This document shows positions 1-8,881 of a DNA stretch of 64,000 bases, in pieces. A program made the translations under genes and the position numbers. The DNA lies in NCBI RefSeq assembly GCF_004571135.1, contig NZ_SPSB01000003.1:186001-250000 (forward strand), given 5' to 3'. The notes beneath the pieces were generated by a model. The model was not told the DNA's origin and did not search any database. It saw only the letters and a list, made by a program, of their open reading frames with translations. The stretch's first letter is position 1. Each line of letters opens with the position of its first letter. The stretch comes from Algoriphagus kandeliae (GTDB lineage Bacteria; Bacteroidota; Bacteroidia; Cytophagales; Cyclobacteriaceae).

Positions 1-2
1 AG

Positions 3-1706
3 TTTAATCTCAGACTGGAGTACAATATCGATGAGCGTAACCGAATCTTATATATCCCTCGATTTTCTGCCCGATTTGAAACGGAAAACTCGGACTTCTC
101 AGGAGAAACCTCCAATGGAACTGATTTAATCAACTCAGTAGTCAATACACGTACTGCTGATAATTATGATTATGATTTGTTCAATCGGATTTTCTACAGC
201 CATAAATTCAACAAACCTGGTCGTACGATGACCATTCGAGGTAGAATCAGCGACAACAGAAATCAAGACGAAGCAAATCGAATTGCAGAAAACCAGTTTT
301 TCATTCCTGACCCTCGAACTGAAATCATAAATCAGCAAATCAATCGGGATAGAAAAGGATCCTCATGGCAAACTGGAATTTCTTTTACAGAAGCCTTGAG
401 TGAGAAGAGTATGCTCGAGTTGGAATATGAAATCGGAAACCGAATCAATGATTCCGACCAATTGATCTATGATGTCATCGACGAAGATCCGCAGGCAATT
501 GAATACCGGCTCGACACAGCCTTGAGCAATACCTTTGAAAGCAAATATCTTACTCAGGAAACCGAATTAGGCTATCAGTTCAAAACTGAAAAAATCCGGA
601 TTCAAACAGAGCTTCAGTATCAAAATGCTCAGTTGGATAATTCACAAGGATTTCCAATTCCATTTGAATTAAAAAGAACATTCGAAAGCCTTCAGCCGAC
701 TGTTCGTTTTAACTATCAGATCACTCCAAACACCAATCTGCAATTTGACTATGATACACGGACACAGGAACCGGATTTGAGACAACTTCAGCCAGTGGTA
801 GATAATTCCAATCCCTTACAATTGTATGTGGGAAATCCTGACTTGAACCAGTCCTTTTCTAATCGACTTCGCGTTCGATTCCGAAGCAATAACCCAGAAA
901 CTGATCAAAACTGGTTCTTCTTTGGTCAATCTTCTTTTGTCAATAACATCATTGCCAACAGTTCTTTCATTGCGGAAGAAGCTACAGAAATCCAACCTGG
1001 AATTATTCTAGAGCCTGGCTCCCAACTTTTTAGCCCAGTCAATTTAGATGGTTATTGGGATCTTCGTTCTTGGTTTGGATATGGCATGCCAGTGGGTTTC
1101 ATTAAATCCAATTTGAACATCAATGGTGGTTTGGGCTATACCAAGCGCCCTACCTTGGTGAATAATGAGAATGGGTTTAACAATTCCCGTCGAATCAGCA
1201 CCGGCATTTCATTAAGCAGTAATATTTCTGATCAAATAGACTTTAACATCTGGACCCGTTTTTCCTTCAATCAAGTGGAAAACACGCTCAACCCCAACTT
1301 GAACAACAAGTTTTTCAATCAGCGGGCCCGAGTGAACTTCAACTGGATTATTTGGGAAGGCTTTGTTTACAGGTTGGACTTGAACCATCAAGTCAATTCA
1401 GGACTTTCAGCTGGATTTGACACCAACTTCACTTTGGTTAATATGAGTTTGGGCAAAAAAATCTTTGCCAATCAGCGGGGAGAAATCAGCCTAAACGTCT
1501 ATGACCTTTTCAGACAAAACAACAACATCCGTAGAAATATTACGGACACCTTTATCGAAGATGTGCAGACCAATGTCTTGCAACGCTACTTCATGTTGAC
1601 TTTCTCCTACAATATTCGCCGTTTCTCCAAGGGTATGGACATGGATGATTACAATGAGATGATAAATACCGGCGGTGGGGATGACAGAGGAGGAAGAAGG
1701 GATTAA
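3..1706 (+). CDS. TonB-dependent receptor-like outer-membrane beta-barrel protein (5' truncated)
   Basis: The reading frame is open from base 3 with no start codon, so the N-terminal part lies outside the window. The visible 567 residues are rich in alternating polar/aromatic strands with N/R/D-rich turns, typical of the C-terminal barrel of Bacteroidota TonB-receptor-like proteins (outer-membrane beta-barrel family, PF14905 type). A low-complexity Gly/Arg/Asp tail (GGGDDRGGRRD) ends the protein. By family it would sit in the outer membrane; the plug and carboxypeptidase-like domains, if present, are upstream and unseen. No substrate can be inferred. The gene ends at a strong bidirectional terminator and converges with tex. 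Confidence 0.8.
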   Translation, partial: FNLRLEYNIDERNRILYIPRFSARFETENSDFSGETSNGTDLINSVVNTRTADNYDYDLFNRIFYSHKFNKPGRTMTIRGRISDNRNQDEANRIAENQFFIPDPRTEIINQQINRDRKGSSWQTGISFTEALSEKSMLELEYEIGNRINDSDQLIYDVIDEDPQAIEYRLDTALSNTFESKYLTQETELGYQFKTEKIRIQTELQYQNAQLDNSQGFPIPFELKRTFESLQPTVRFNYQITPNTNLQFDYDTRTQEPDLRQLQPVVDNSNPLQLYVGNPDLNQSFSNRLRVRFRSNNPETDQNWFFFGQSSFVNNIIANSSFIAEEATEIQPGIILEPGSQLFSPVNLDGYWDLRSWFGYGMPVGFIKSNLNINGGLGYTKRPTLVNNENGFNNSRRISTGISLSSNISDQIDFNIWTRFSFNQVENTLNPNLNNKFFNQRARVNFNWIIWEGFVYRLDLNHQVNSGLSAGFDTNFTLVNMSLGKKIFANQRGEISLNVYDLFRQNNNIRRNITDTFIEDVQTNVLQRYFMLTFSYNIRRFSKGMDMDDYNEMINTGGGDDRGGRRD

Positions 1707-1725
1707 GCCTTCTGGTTATTGAAAT

Positions 1726-1767
1726 AAAAAGTAAAAGGTAAACTTGATAGTTTACCTTTTACTTTTT
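1726..1767. terminator. bidirectional intrinsic terminator
   Basis: Perfect 18-bp inverted repeat (1726-1743 and 1750-1767) with a 6-nt loop. The outer arms are A-rich on the left and T-rich on the right, so it can end transcription from both the upstream barrel gene (+) and tex (-). Confidence 0.85.
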
Positions 1768-1787
1768 ACATCTTACCAAATTTCAAA

Positions 1788-4028
1788 TCACCGAAATTTA
1801 CCTTTCAGCATTGCCAATTTTTCAGCCATACTTCCTTGAGGTTCTTCCTTTCTTTTTGGATTACTAGATTTCTCCATCTTTTTTCCTCGCTCCGCAAAAG
1901 GATCTGATTTCATACTCAATCCAATTCGCTTCCGAGGAATATCCACATCCAATACAGTTACGCTCACCTGTTGATTAACCTGCACAATCTCATTGGGATC
2001 TTTTACAAATCGATCTGCTAAATGGCTCAGATGCACCAAGCCATCCTGATGAACACCAATATCCACAAAAGCTCCAAAAGCAGTGATATTGGTAACGATT
2101 CCCGGCAGTTTCATTCCACGCTTTAGGTCTTCAAGATGATTAACTCCTTCTTGAAACTGAAACACTTCAAACTGCTCGCGTGGATCACGACCAGGTTTGG
2201 CAAGTTCTTCCAAAATATCCTGTAAGGTCGGCAAACCCACAGAATCAGAAAGGTAGTTCTTCAGATTGATTTGGTTGCGGAGGGATTCGGATTGCATCAA
2301 TTCGCTTACTGTTGTCCCGAGATCCTTAGCCATTCGTTCAACCACATCATAACGCTCAGGGTGGACAGCAGAACGATCCAAAGGATTCGTCGCTTGGCGA
2401 ATTCTCAAAAAACCAGCTGCTTGTTCATAAGCTTTTTCTCCTAATCGAGGAACTTGCAACAATTGCGAGCGGCTGATAAAGGGACCATGCTGATTTCGAT
2501 AGTCTACGATATTCTGTGCCAAAACTGGCCCTAAACCAGATACATAAGTCAACAATTGTTTCGAAGCAGTATTAACCTCTACTCCCACGCCATTTACCGC
2601 AGAAACTACAGTGTCATCCAAAGCATTCTTTAAAGCAGTTTGATCCACATCATGCTGATATTGCCCCACTCCAATGGATTTGGGATCAATTTTTACAAGT
2701 TCCGCCAAAGGATCCATCAAACGCCGTCCAATAGAAACCGCTCCTCTAACCGTCAGGTCCAAATCCGGAAATTCCTCTCGAGCAACTTCAGATGCCGAGT
2801 AAATCGAAGCCCCTGATTCATTGACCATGGTCACAATCACAGAATTAGGAAGTCCAATTCCTTTGACAAAAGCTTCGGTTTCTCTTCCTGCTGTTCCATT
2901 TCCAACGGCAATAGCTTGAATGCCAAATTTCTCAACCAATCCACGAACAGTCATGGCTGCCTCTGCTGTTCTTCGTTGGGGTTCATGAGGAAAAATCGCT
3001 TCATAGTGTAACAGCTGACCCTGAGGCCCTAGGCAGACCAATTTGCATCCGGTACGGAAACCCGGGTCTATTGCCATCACGGCTTTTTCGCCCAAAGGAG
3101 CTCCCAAAAGAAGCTGACGTAGGTTTTCAGCAAAGACTTTAATCGCCTCTTCGTCTGCTTTTTTCTTTGTTATTAGGCGAATTTCCGTCTCCATGCTCGG
3201 TTTGAGTAATCGCTTGTAGGCATCCTTGATCGCCAGTCTCACTTGCGCCACAGAAGTATTCTCGGCATTAATCAAAATTTCCCGCTCCATCAAAGCAAGA
3301 GCATCCATTTCTTCCGGACAAACATCAAGCAAAAGGAAAAGCTCTTTTTCCCCTCTTCTCATCGCCAAAACTCGATGCGAAGGTGCCGAATGAATGGGTT
3401 CTGACCAATCAAAATAATCCTTGTATTTAATAGCTTCCTGCTCTTTTCCCGGGATTACTCGCGAACGGAATAGACCTTCCTTCAAAAAGAGTTGACGCAT
3501 CTTCTCACGAAGCCCTGCATCTTCATTGATCCACTCAGCAATAATATCTCGTGCACCTTGAAGTGCTTCTTCGACTGAGGCTACTTCCTTTTCAGGATTG
3601 ATGTATTCGGTTGCTAGAGCTTCCAAGTCTAGTGTCCCTTGCTTAAAAATCAATTCAGCCAAAGGCTCTAATCCTTTTTCCCGAGCAATAGTCGCCTTAG
3701 TTCTACGCTTGGGTTTGAATGGTAAATAAATATCCTCCAATCGAGCCATGGTTTCAGCTTCTTGAATGGCCTTTTGAAGTTCGGGTGTCATTTTACCCTG
3801 CTCTTCAATGGATTTGACAATAGCCTCTCTACGCTTATCCAAATCCCGAAGCTGTTGGATTCGATCTCGAATTGTAGCGACTTGGACTTCATCCAAACTT
3901 CCGGTTACTTCTTTTCTGTATCGGGAAATGAAGGGAACAGTGGCACCACCATCCAATAAATCAATAGTGGCCTGGACCTGTTGGTTTTTTACGTGTAACT
4001 CTTCGGCTATTTTGTAGGAATAATTCAT
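1788..4028 (-). CDS. tex: Tex family RNA-binding transcription accessory protein
   Basis: A 746-residue protein matching the full Tex length. In order: helical N-terminal domain, YqgF/RNase H-like domain (about 316-420, AIDPGFRTG motif), helix-hairpin-helix repeats (about 483-560, VSGLGPVLAQNIVDYR) and a C-terminal S1 RNA-binding domain (about 638-708, GIVTNITAFGAFVDIGVHQDG). Tex is a cytoplasmic nucleic-acid-binding protein linked to transcription and RNA metabolism; its exact role is not settled. It starts at an ATG and is a single-gene unit, divergent from the thioredoxin gene. Confidence 0.95.
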   Translation of the reverse strand: MNYSYKIAEELHVKNQQVQATIDLLDGGATVPFISRYRKEVTGSLDEVQVATIRDRIQQLRDLDKRREAIVKSIEEQGKMTPELQKAIQEAETMARLEDIYLPFKPKRRTKATIAREKGLEPLAELIFKQGTLDLEALATEYINPEKEVASVEEALQGARDIIAEWINEDAGLREKMRQLFLKEGLFRSRVIPGKEQEAIKYKDYFDWSEPIHSAPSHRVLAMRRGEKELFLLLDVCPEEMDALALMEREILINAENTSVAQVRLAIKDAYKRLLKPSMETEIRLITKKKADEEAIKVFAENLRQLLLGAPLGEKAVMAIDPGFRTGCKLVCLGPQGQLLHYEAIFPHEPQRRTAEAAMTVRGLVEKFGIQAIAVGNGTAGRETEAFVKGIGLPNSVIVTMVNESGASIYSASEVAREEFPDLDLTVRGAVSIGRRLMDPLAELVKIDPKSIGVGQYQHDVDQTALKNALDDTVVSAVNGVGVEVNTASKQLLTYVSGLGPVLAQNIVDYRNQHGPFISRSQLLQVPRLGEKAYEQAAGFLRIRQATNPLDRSAVHPERYDVVERMAKDLGTTVSELMQSESLRNQINLKNYLSDSVGLPTLQDILEELAKPGRDPREQFEVFQFQEGVNHLEDLKRGMKLPGIVTNITAFGAFVDIGVHQDGLVHLSHLADRFVKDPNEIVQVNQQVSVTVLDVDIPRKRIGLSMKSDPFAERGKKMEKSSNPKRKEEPQGSMAEKLAMLKGKFR

Positions 4029-4333
4029 GTGATTTAATCAAATTCTCTTCAAATTTCCCGCAAGATAGGAGTCCTTTTTTAGACAAAAAGGGGGAAATGT
4101 AGCGCTTGTCACTAAGGCTCTGATTTTAAGAATGTAAAATTGTAGCAGAATTTAACCGATTTGAAAATTGAAGTTCAGTTGCAATGTGGGAAAGTTGAAA
4201 GGTAGAAAAGTCTACTGTTTTTATATAGTAGATCAGACTCTTAATCATTCGAAACCAATTAATCCCTTGTTTGATCCCAATTCTCAATATTAAACTAACT
4301 TCATATTTCGTACATCGTACTTCGTAATTCGAT
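4029..4333. other. 305-bp divergent intergenic region
   Basis: Separates tex (-) from the thioredoxin gene (+). No convincing gene or consensus promoter was seen. The end next to the thioredoxin start (about 4300-4330) has a short run of related TTCGTACATCGTAC / TTCGTAATTCG words that look like a fragment of a dispersed intergenic repeat. Confidence 0.5.
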
Positions 4334-4906
4334 ATGGACTGGAAAAAAGAAATAAAATCCTGGGGTCTGATTTTGGCCTTTTTCGCATTCTTATATTTCA
4401 CAGGCTTACTGCCGGTCGTGCAGGGAGCACTCCAATCTGTTTTACTTTCCACGGGTTTAATTAAACCCAAATTAGAGAGAGTTGATCTTACTAATAAGAA
4501 TTTCGATTATGCTGGAACTTTTCAGGATTTTGATGGAAATACAATTCGCTTAGCCGACTACAAAGGAAAGACTGTTTTTATCAATCTTTGGGCTTCTTGG
4601 TGTGGACCCTGCCGGGCAGAAATGCCCCATATTTCTGAGTTATACAAGTCTGTTCAAGACGTTGAAAACCTCGAGTTTTTAATGATAGGAGTAGATAATG
4701 ACTATCAGAAAAGTAAGAATTTTATAGAAGGAAAATCCTGGTCCTTCCCTGCTGTTCATGCCAGTTATGGCCTAAACAAGTCCTTGCTCAGCGAATCCAT
4801 CCCTACCACTCTTGTGGTCAACCCGGAAGGAAAAATCGTATTCTATCAGGAGGGAATGAGCAATTTCAACACGGATGAGTTTCGGGATTTTTTGATTAAC
4901 CAATAA
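4334..4906 (+). CDS. membrane-anchored TlpA/ResA-like thioredoxin
   Basis: A 190-residue protein. Residues about 11-31 form one hydrophobic anchor, followed by a periplasm-facing thioredoxin fold with the active site WASWCGPCRAEMP (Cys90 and Cys93). The ESIPTTLVVNPEGKIV stretch holds the conserved cis-Pro. The family uses the CxxC pair for thiol-disulfide exchange in the periplasm, for example reducing apocytochrome c or mis-oxidised proteins; the substrate here is unknown. It stands alone, divergent from tex. The ATG chosen begins the hydrophobic anchor directly. Confidence 0.9.
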   Translation: MDWKKEIKSWGLILAFFAFLYFTGLLPVVQGALQSVLLSTGLIKPKLERVDLTNKNFDYAGTFQDFDGNTIRLADYKGKTVFINLWASWCGPCRAEMPHISELYKSVQDVENLEFLMIGVDNDYQKSKNFIEGKSWSFPAVHASYGLNKSLLSESIPTTLVVNPEGKIVFYQEGMSNFNTDEFRDFLINQ

Positions 4907-5037
4907 ATCACTGTTTATAAATTTTTGACTTTTTAGACTCCAAGTTGATCTTCTGAATCACAAACCTAGGCTAAGAAATCTGTCTTAGTTCGGTTCCTTA
5001 TTTTAAGAGAATCTGAAAATCTCTCTATATTTCTTTC

Positions 5038-6408
5038 ATGAAAATCCCCAAGACGGAAGTTATTATCGTAGGAGCCGGTTTTTCAGGAATTGCCGCCGCA
5101 AAAAAACTTTTTGAAGCCGGGATTTCCTTTAAAATTCTAGAAGCCCGAGATCGAATTGGAGGAAGGGTTTACACAAACTATCTAAAAGAGGATCTGTATG
5201 TTGACCTAGGAGGACAATGGATCGGACCAACTCAGGATAGGATGTATGAACTTTGCAAGGAATATGGCATCTCTTATTTCGAGACCTATGACGAAGGAAA
5301 AAACATTCTAAATCTTCGGGGTAAAATCCGAACCTACAAAGGGATTATTCCTAAAATGGACCCCGTTTCATTGATCAATTTGGATATCCTTATGCGAAAA
5401 ATGGAACGAATGGCAAGGCAAATCAATGTCCATACTCCATGGTCGCATCCAAAAGCTCAAAAATGGGATCAGCTTACATTGGAGGATTTTCTCCGAAAAA
5501 ACTCCAAGACCAAATCCTGCTATGAGGTAATCAAAATCGGCTGTGAAACGATTTTTGCCTGTGAACTCCATGAAATCTCCCTACTTCACGCTCTTTTTTA
5601 TATTCGCTCAGGAAAATCCTTGGACTGCCTGATTAATATCCAAGGAGGAGCACAACAGCATAGAATTGAAGGCGGGATGCAGCGTATCGCTGAGGCTATG
5701 GCAACTCCTTTTAGGGATCACATTATTTTCAATAGCCCTGTAGAAAAAGTAATACAAAGTACTGATCACACGGATGTCATTTCTGGAGAAAATAGGTTTT
5801 CTTCAAATCGAGTAATTTTGGCTGTACCTCCTCCTCTACTAAAAAAGATTCATTTTGAACCGGGGCTAAGCTCTGAAAAAAGCGAACTCCTGGACAACTA
5901 TGCCATGGGACGGGTTGGGAAGTGTTTTATGATTTATCAAACTCCATTTTGGAGAGAAGATAGCTTTAGCGGACAAGTAGTTTCTGATGATCCACTTACC
6001 CATCAGACCCTTTTTGATTGCTCAACGGTAGATGGAAAATATGGGATTCTGATGGGATTTACGATTGGAAATCGGGCGGATGAATATTTTGGAAGAAGTG
6101 AGGAAGATCGAAAAAAGCGGATGATTTCCCAATTGGTTCAGTATTTTGGTGAAAAAGCAAAAGATCCCATTCAATACATTGATTTTACGATGAGTGATGA
6201 GACTTGGTCCCAAGGTTGCTATGCTGGATTGATGCCTGTAGGTGCTTGGACTACTTGGCGAGAAGCCTATAGAAAACCGGAAGGAAATCTCCATTTTGCA
6301 GGTACAGAAGCTGCTACTGTCTGGCATGGCTACATTGAAGGAGCTGTCCGGGCAGGTGAAGCCGCAGCCTTAGAAATTATCAAAAAGAAAAATAAAGAAG
6401 AAGCATGA
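5038..6408 (+). CDS. flavin monoamine oxidase-like FAD-dependent oxidoreductase
   Basis: A 456-residue protein with an N-terminal FAD-binding Rossmann motif (VGAGFSG, about residues 11-17, then EARDRIGGR) and the C-terminal FAD motif HFAGTEAATVWHGYIEGAVRAG, the layout of the monoamine oxidase / amino-acid oxidase family. These enzymes oxidise primary or secondary amines to imines with FAD. No signal peptide is visible, so it is probably cytoplasmic. It is the first gene of a tight cluster: its stop overlaps the next start by 4 bp (ATGA). A near-consensus -7 box (TATATTTC) lies just ahead of the ATG. The natural amine is unknown. Confidence 0.88.
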   Translation: MKIPKTEVIIVGAGFSGIAAAKKLFEAGISFKILEARDRIGGRVYTNYLKEDLYVDLGGQWIGPTQDRMYELCKEYGISYFETYDEGKNILNLRGKIRTYKGIIPKMDPVSLINLDILMRKMERMARQINVHTPWSHPKAQKWDQLTLEDFLRKNSKTKSCYEVIKIGCETIFACELHEISLLHALFYIRSGKSLDCLINIQGGAQQHRIEGGMQRIAEAMATPFRDHIIFNSPVEKVIQSTDHTDVISGENRFSSNRVILAVPPPLLKKIHFEPGLSSEKSELLDNYAMGRVGKCFMIYQTPFWREDSFSGQVVSDDPLTHQTLFDCSTVDGKYGILMGFTIGNRADEYFGRSEEDRKKRMISQLVQYFGEKAKDPIQYIDFTMSDETWSQGCYAGLMPVGAWTTWREAYRKPEGNLHFAGTEAATVWHGYIEGAVRAGEAAALEIIKKKNKEEA

Positions 6409-7541
6409 GTGTGAGAAGATTAATCGTCTCCTCCATATTATTGGTCATATTCATTTGGCTGATTTGGTCCTCTGCAGGGAGAGGCTATCTTCCCGAACAA
6501 CCTGAGGCCTTTTTGGACTTGATAGAAGAAGTTAACCCCAGTGACTCTTTGAAAAGAAATATACTGGGAATCCAACCTTATATGTTGGCAAAAGACTACT
6601 TGGATCAGGAGACCTTTCAGCAAAAAATGGCGCTTTATCTGGATGCTGCCCTAAAATCCAAGCTCATTCAACCAAACACTGTTGTCTTGCTTCCTGAGTA
6701 TATTGGAACTTGGTTGGTTTTATCCGGAGAGAAACATGCTTTGGCAGAAAAGGACAATCTTAAAAACGCCATGTCCACTTTGGTTCTTTCAAACATTATT
6801 GACTTTTCAGTCAATTACTTCCAAAGCCATGAAACAGATAGAGCTACTGCTACCTTATTTCGAATGAAGGCGAGAAGCATGGCTCAGGATTATTTCACTA
6901 CCTTCAGCCAATTAGCCCAACAGTTCAATTGTTATATCGCAGCTGGAAGTATCATCCTCCCGAAACCTTATATTGCAGAAGGTGAATTATATATTGATAA
7001 GGGAGGTCCTCTTTATAATGCTTCTTTCATTTTTGGTCCTGATGGAAAAATCATTGGCGAACCGGTTTTAAAAGTATTTCCTATTGAATCCGAAATTCCC
7101 TTTGTAAGTGGAGAAGCAGTAGAAAAAATCCCGGTATTCAACCTTCCCATGGGCAAAACCTCCTTACTAATTTGTGCTGATAGTTGGTATCCCGAACCTT
7201 ATCAAGTAGCCAATCAGTCACAGGCAGAAATCATTTTAGTACCTTCTTATCTTACGGGGGATGAAAGCATGGAAAAGCCATGGCAAGGTTACAATGGAGC
7301 GCCTGCTCCGGTTGGAACCAATCTAAATGATATCGAAACAATCAGCGAATGGGAAGCCTGGAATAAATATGCCCTTCCAGGTAGGATTAGCCAGACAAAT
7401 GCTCGGGTGGGAATGAATGTATTTCTACGCGGAGAACTCTGGGACTTGGGAGCAGATGGTCAACCTTTAGCAGTCTTAAATGGACTTCAACTTGAGTTGA
7501 AACCTGCAGATCGTGCAGGAATCTGGTCCATAAATTTTTAG
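6405..7541 (+). CDS. carbon-nitrogen hydrolase (nitrilase superfamily)
   Basis: A 378-residue protein with an N-terminal hydrophobic segment (about residues 5-24) that is probably a membrane anchor or uncleaved signal. The nitrilase triad is visible: Glu in LLPEYIG (about 98), Lys in LKVFP (about 222) and Cys in LLICADSWYP (about 257). The family hydrolyses nitriles, amides or N-carbamoyl compounds, so an amide/nitrile product linked to the upstream amine oxidase is plausible but only inferred. It is translationally coupled to the oxidase and lies 3 bp from the C69 gene. Confidence 0.85.
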   Translation: MSVRRLIVSSILLVIFIWLIWSSAGRGYLPEQPEAFLDLIEEVNPSDSLKRNILGIQPYMLAKDYLDQETFQQKMALYLDAALKSKLIQPNTVVLLPEYIGTWLVLSGEKHALAEKDNLKNAMSTLVLSNIIDFSVNYFQSHETDRATATLFRMKARSMAQDYFTTFSQLAQQFNCYIAAGSIILPKPYIAEGELYIDKGGPLYNASFIFGPDGKIIGEPVLKVFPIESEIPFVSGEAVEKIPVFNLPMGKTSLLICADSWYPEPYQVANQSQAEIILVPSYLTGDESMEKPWQGYNGAPAPVGTNLNDIETISEWEAWNKYALPGRISQTNARVGMNVFLRGELWDLGADGQPLAVLNGLQLELKPADRAGIWSINF

Positions 7542-7544
7542 AAT

Positions 7545-8783
7545 ATGTGTGATACACTGGCAGCACTTGGGAATTATACCCAATCCGGAAATTTAGTCTT
7601 TGGAAAAAATTCCGATAGGGAACCTTTGGAAGCACAGGAAATTCGCCACTTCTCCAGAAAAACCCATACAGAAAAAACAGTCCCTTGTACCTTTATCACC
7701 ATTCCTCAAGTGGATCAAACCTGGGAGGTTTTCCTTTCCAAGCCATTTCAAATGTGGGGAGCAGAAATGGGAGTCAATGAATGGGGTTTAACTATCGGGA
7801 ACGAAGCTGTTTTCACTCAAGTCAAAATCAATAAAAAAAAGCCTGGACTGACAGGAATGGACATGCTTCGTCTAGCATTAGAGCGATGCAAGAAAGCTAA
7901 CGAAGCCAAAAATCTGATTATTCAACTCCTTTCAATTTACGGTCAAGATGCCTGCGGAGGTTACCAAAACAAAGATTTTTATTATCACAATAGCTTTCTA
8001 ATTGCCGATTCTAAAGAAGCGTATATTCTGGAAACTGCCGGGAAATCCTGGGCTTGGAAAAAAGTCAGGGACACAGCTAGCATCTCCAACTGTCTGAGCT
8101 TGGATGAAGATTATGATGAGATTTTTCTGGAAAAGGAAGCGACCCATTTCAGTGCAATCTTTCGCTCCAAAAAAGGATTCAAATCCCGATTTTCTGATTT
8201 TCTCTACACCTATTTCTCCAAAGCAAGGTCCCGAAAAGCCACCACAACAAGTCATCTGGAAAATTATGCCGGTCAGCTGAGTACTTGGGAGTTTATGAAA
8301 ACCCTCCGGACACACCCTATCCCTGATGATGAATTTCATCCCAAAAATTGTTCGGCAGCTTCCATTTGCATGCATGCTACTGGCTTGACAAATCCTTCTG
8401 ATACGACAGGAAGTATGGTCACTGAAATTCGCCAAAACCAACCCAGCACAATTTGGCTTACCGGAACTCCGCATCCTTGTCTTAGTCTCTATGTCCCTTT
8501 CTATTTCGGCACCATTACTGACTTCCTGACCTTCCCGGTTTCCAAAATGGATGATTCACTTTGGTGGCAAGCCCGACAACTCCATGATTTGGTTGATAAA
8601 AATAGAATTGAGCTATTTCCAAAAATCCGTCAAGAATTGGATAATGTTCAAAATGAGTGGATTAAAAAAGACTCTCTTATTATTTCTGAAAATCCCTCAC
8701 GATCAGACCTGCAACATTTTAGTCAAGAATGCTACCGTTTTTATCAAGACTGGATCAAACAAAAAATCAGGGATTTAAGATAA
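7545..8783 (+). CDS. C69 family peptidase / secernin-like N-terminal-nucleophile hydrolase
   Basis: A 412-residue protein starting MCDTLAALG. Cys2 would become the N-terminal nucleophile once Met is removed, as in the C69 dipeptidase/secernin family. Supporting family motifs are FGKNSDREP and WGAEMGVNEWGLTIGNEAV. No signal peptide is seen, which fits a secernin-like cytoplasmic enzyme. Known C69 members cleave dipeptides; many secernin-like members have no proven substrate. It is third in the oxidase-nitrilase-C69 cluster, suggesting a shared role in breaking down an amide- or peptide-linked amine (inference). Confidence 0.85.
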   Translation: MCDTLAALGNYTQSGNLVFGKNSDREPLEAQEIRHFSRKTHTEKTVPCTFITIPQVDQTWEVFLSKPFQMWGAEMGVNEWGLTIGNEAVFTQVKINKKKPGLTGMDMLRLALERCKKANEAKNLIIQLLSIYGQDACGGYQNKDFYYHNSFLIADSKEAYILETAGKSWAWKKVRDTASISNCLSLDEDYDEIFLEKEATHFSAIFRSKKGFKSRFSDFLYTYFSKARSRKATTTSHLENYAGQLSTWEFMKTLRTHPIPDDEFHPKNCSAASICMHATGLTNPSDTTGSMVTEIRQNQPSTIWLTGTPHPCLSLYVPFYFGTITDFLTFPVSKMDDSLWWQARQLHDLVDKNRIELFPKIRQELDNVQNEWIKKDSLIISENPSRSDLQHFSQECYRFYQDWIKQKIRDLR

Positions 8784-8881
8784 ATTCCAAATGATTTTAG
8801 AGGAAAAATAGAGAAAAGCACATCACGCATAAATGAGATCAAAAGCTCTCAAAAATCCTTAACTTGGAAAAAAGCCTAATC

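Noticed and set aside
4126-4470. 114-residue frame upstream of and overlapping the thioredoxin gene
   Set aside because: It covers the intergenic region and the start of the thioredoxin gene in antisense; low-quality composition.
8864-8881. Upstream TTG start for the phosphoesterase
   Set aside because: The ATG at 8882 gives a standard signal peptide, while the TTG adds only six residues ahead of it.
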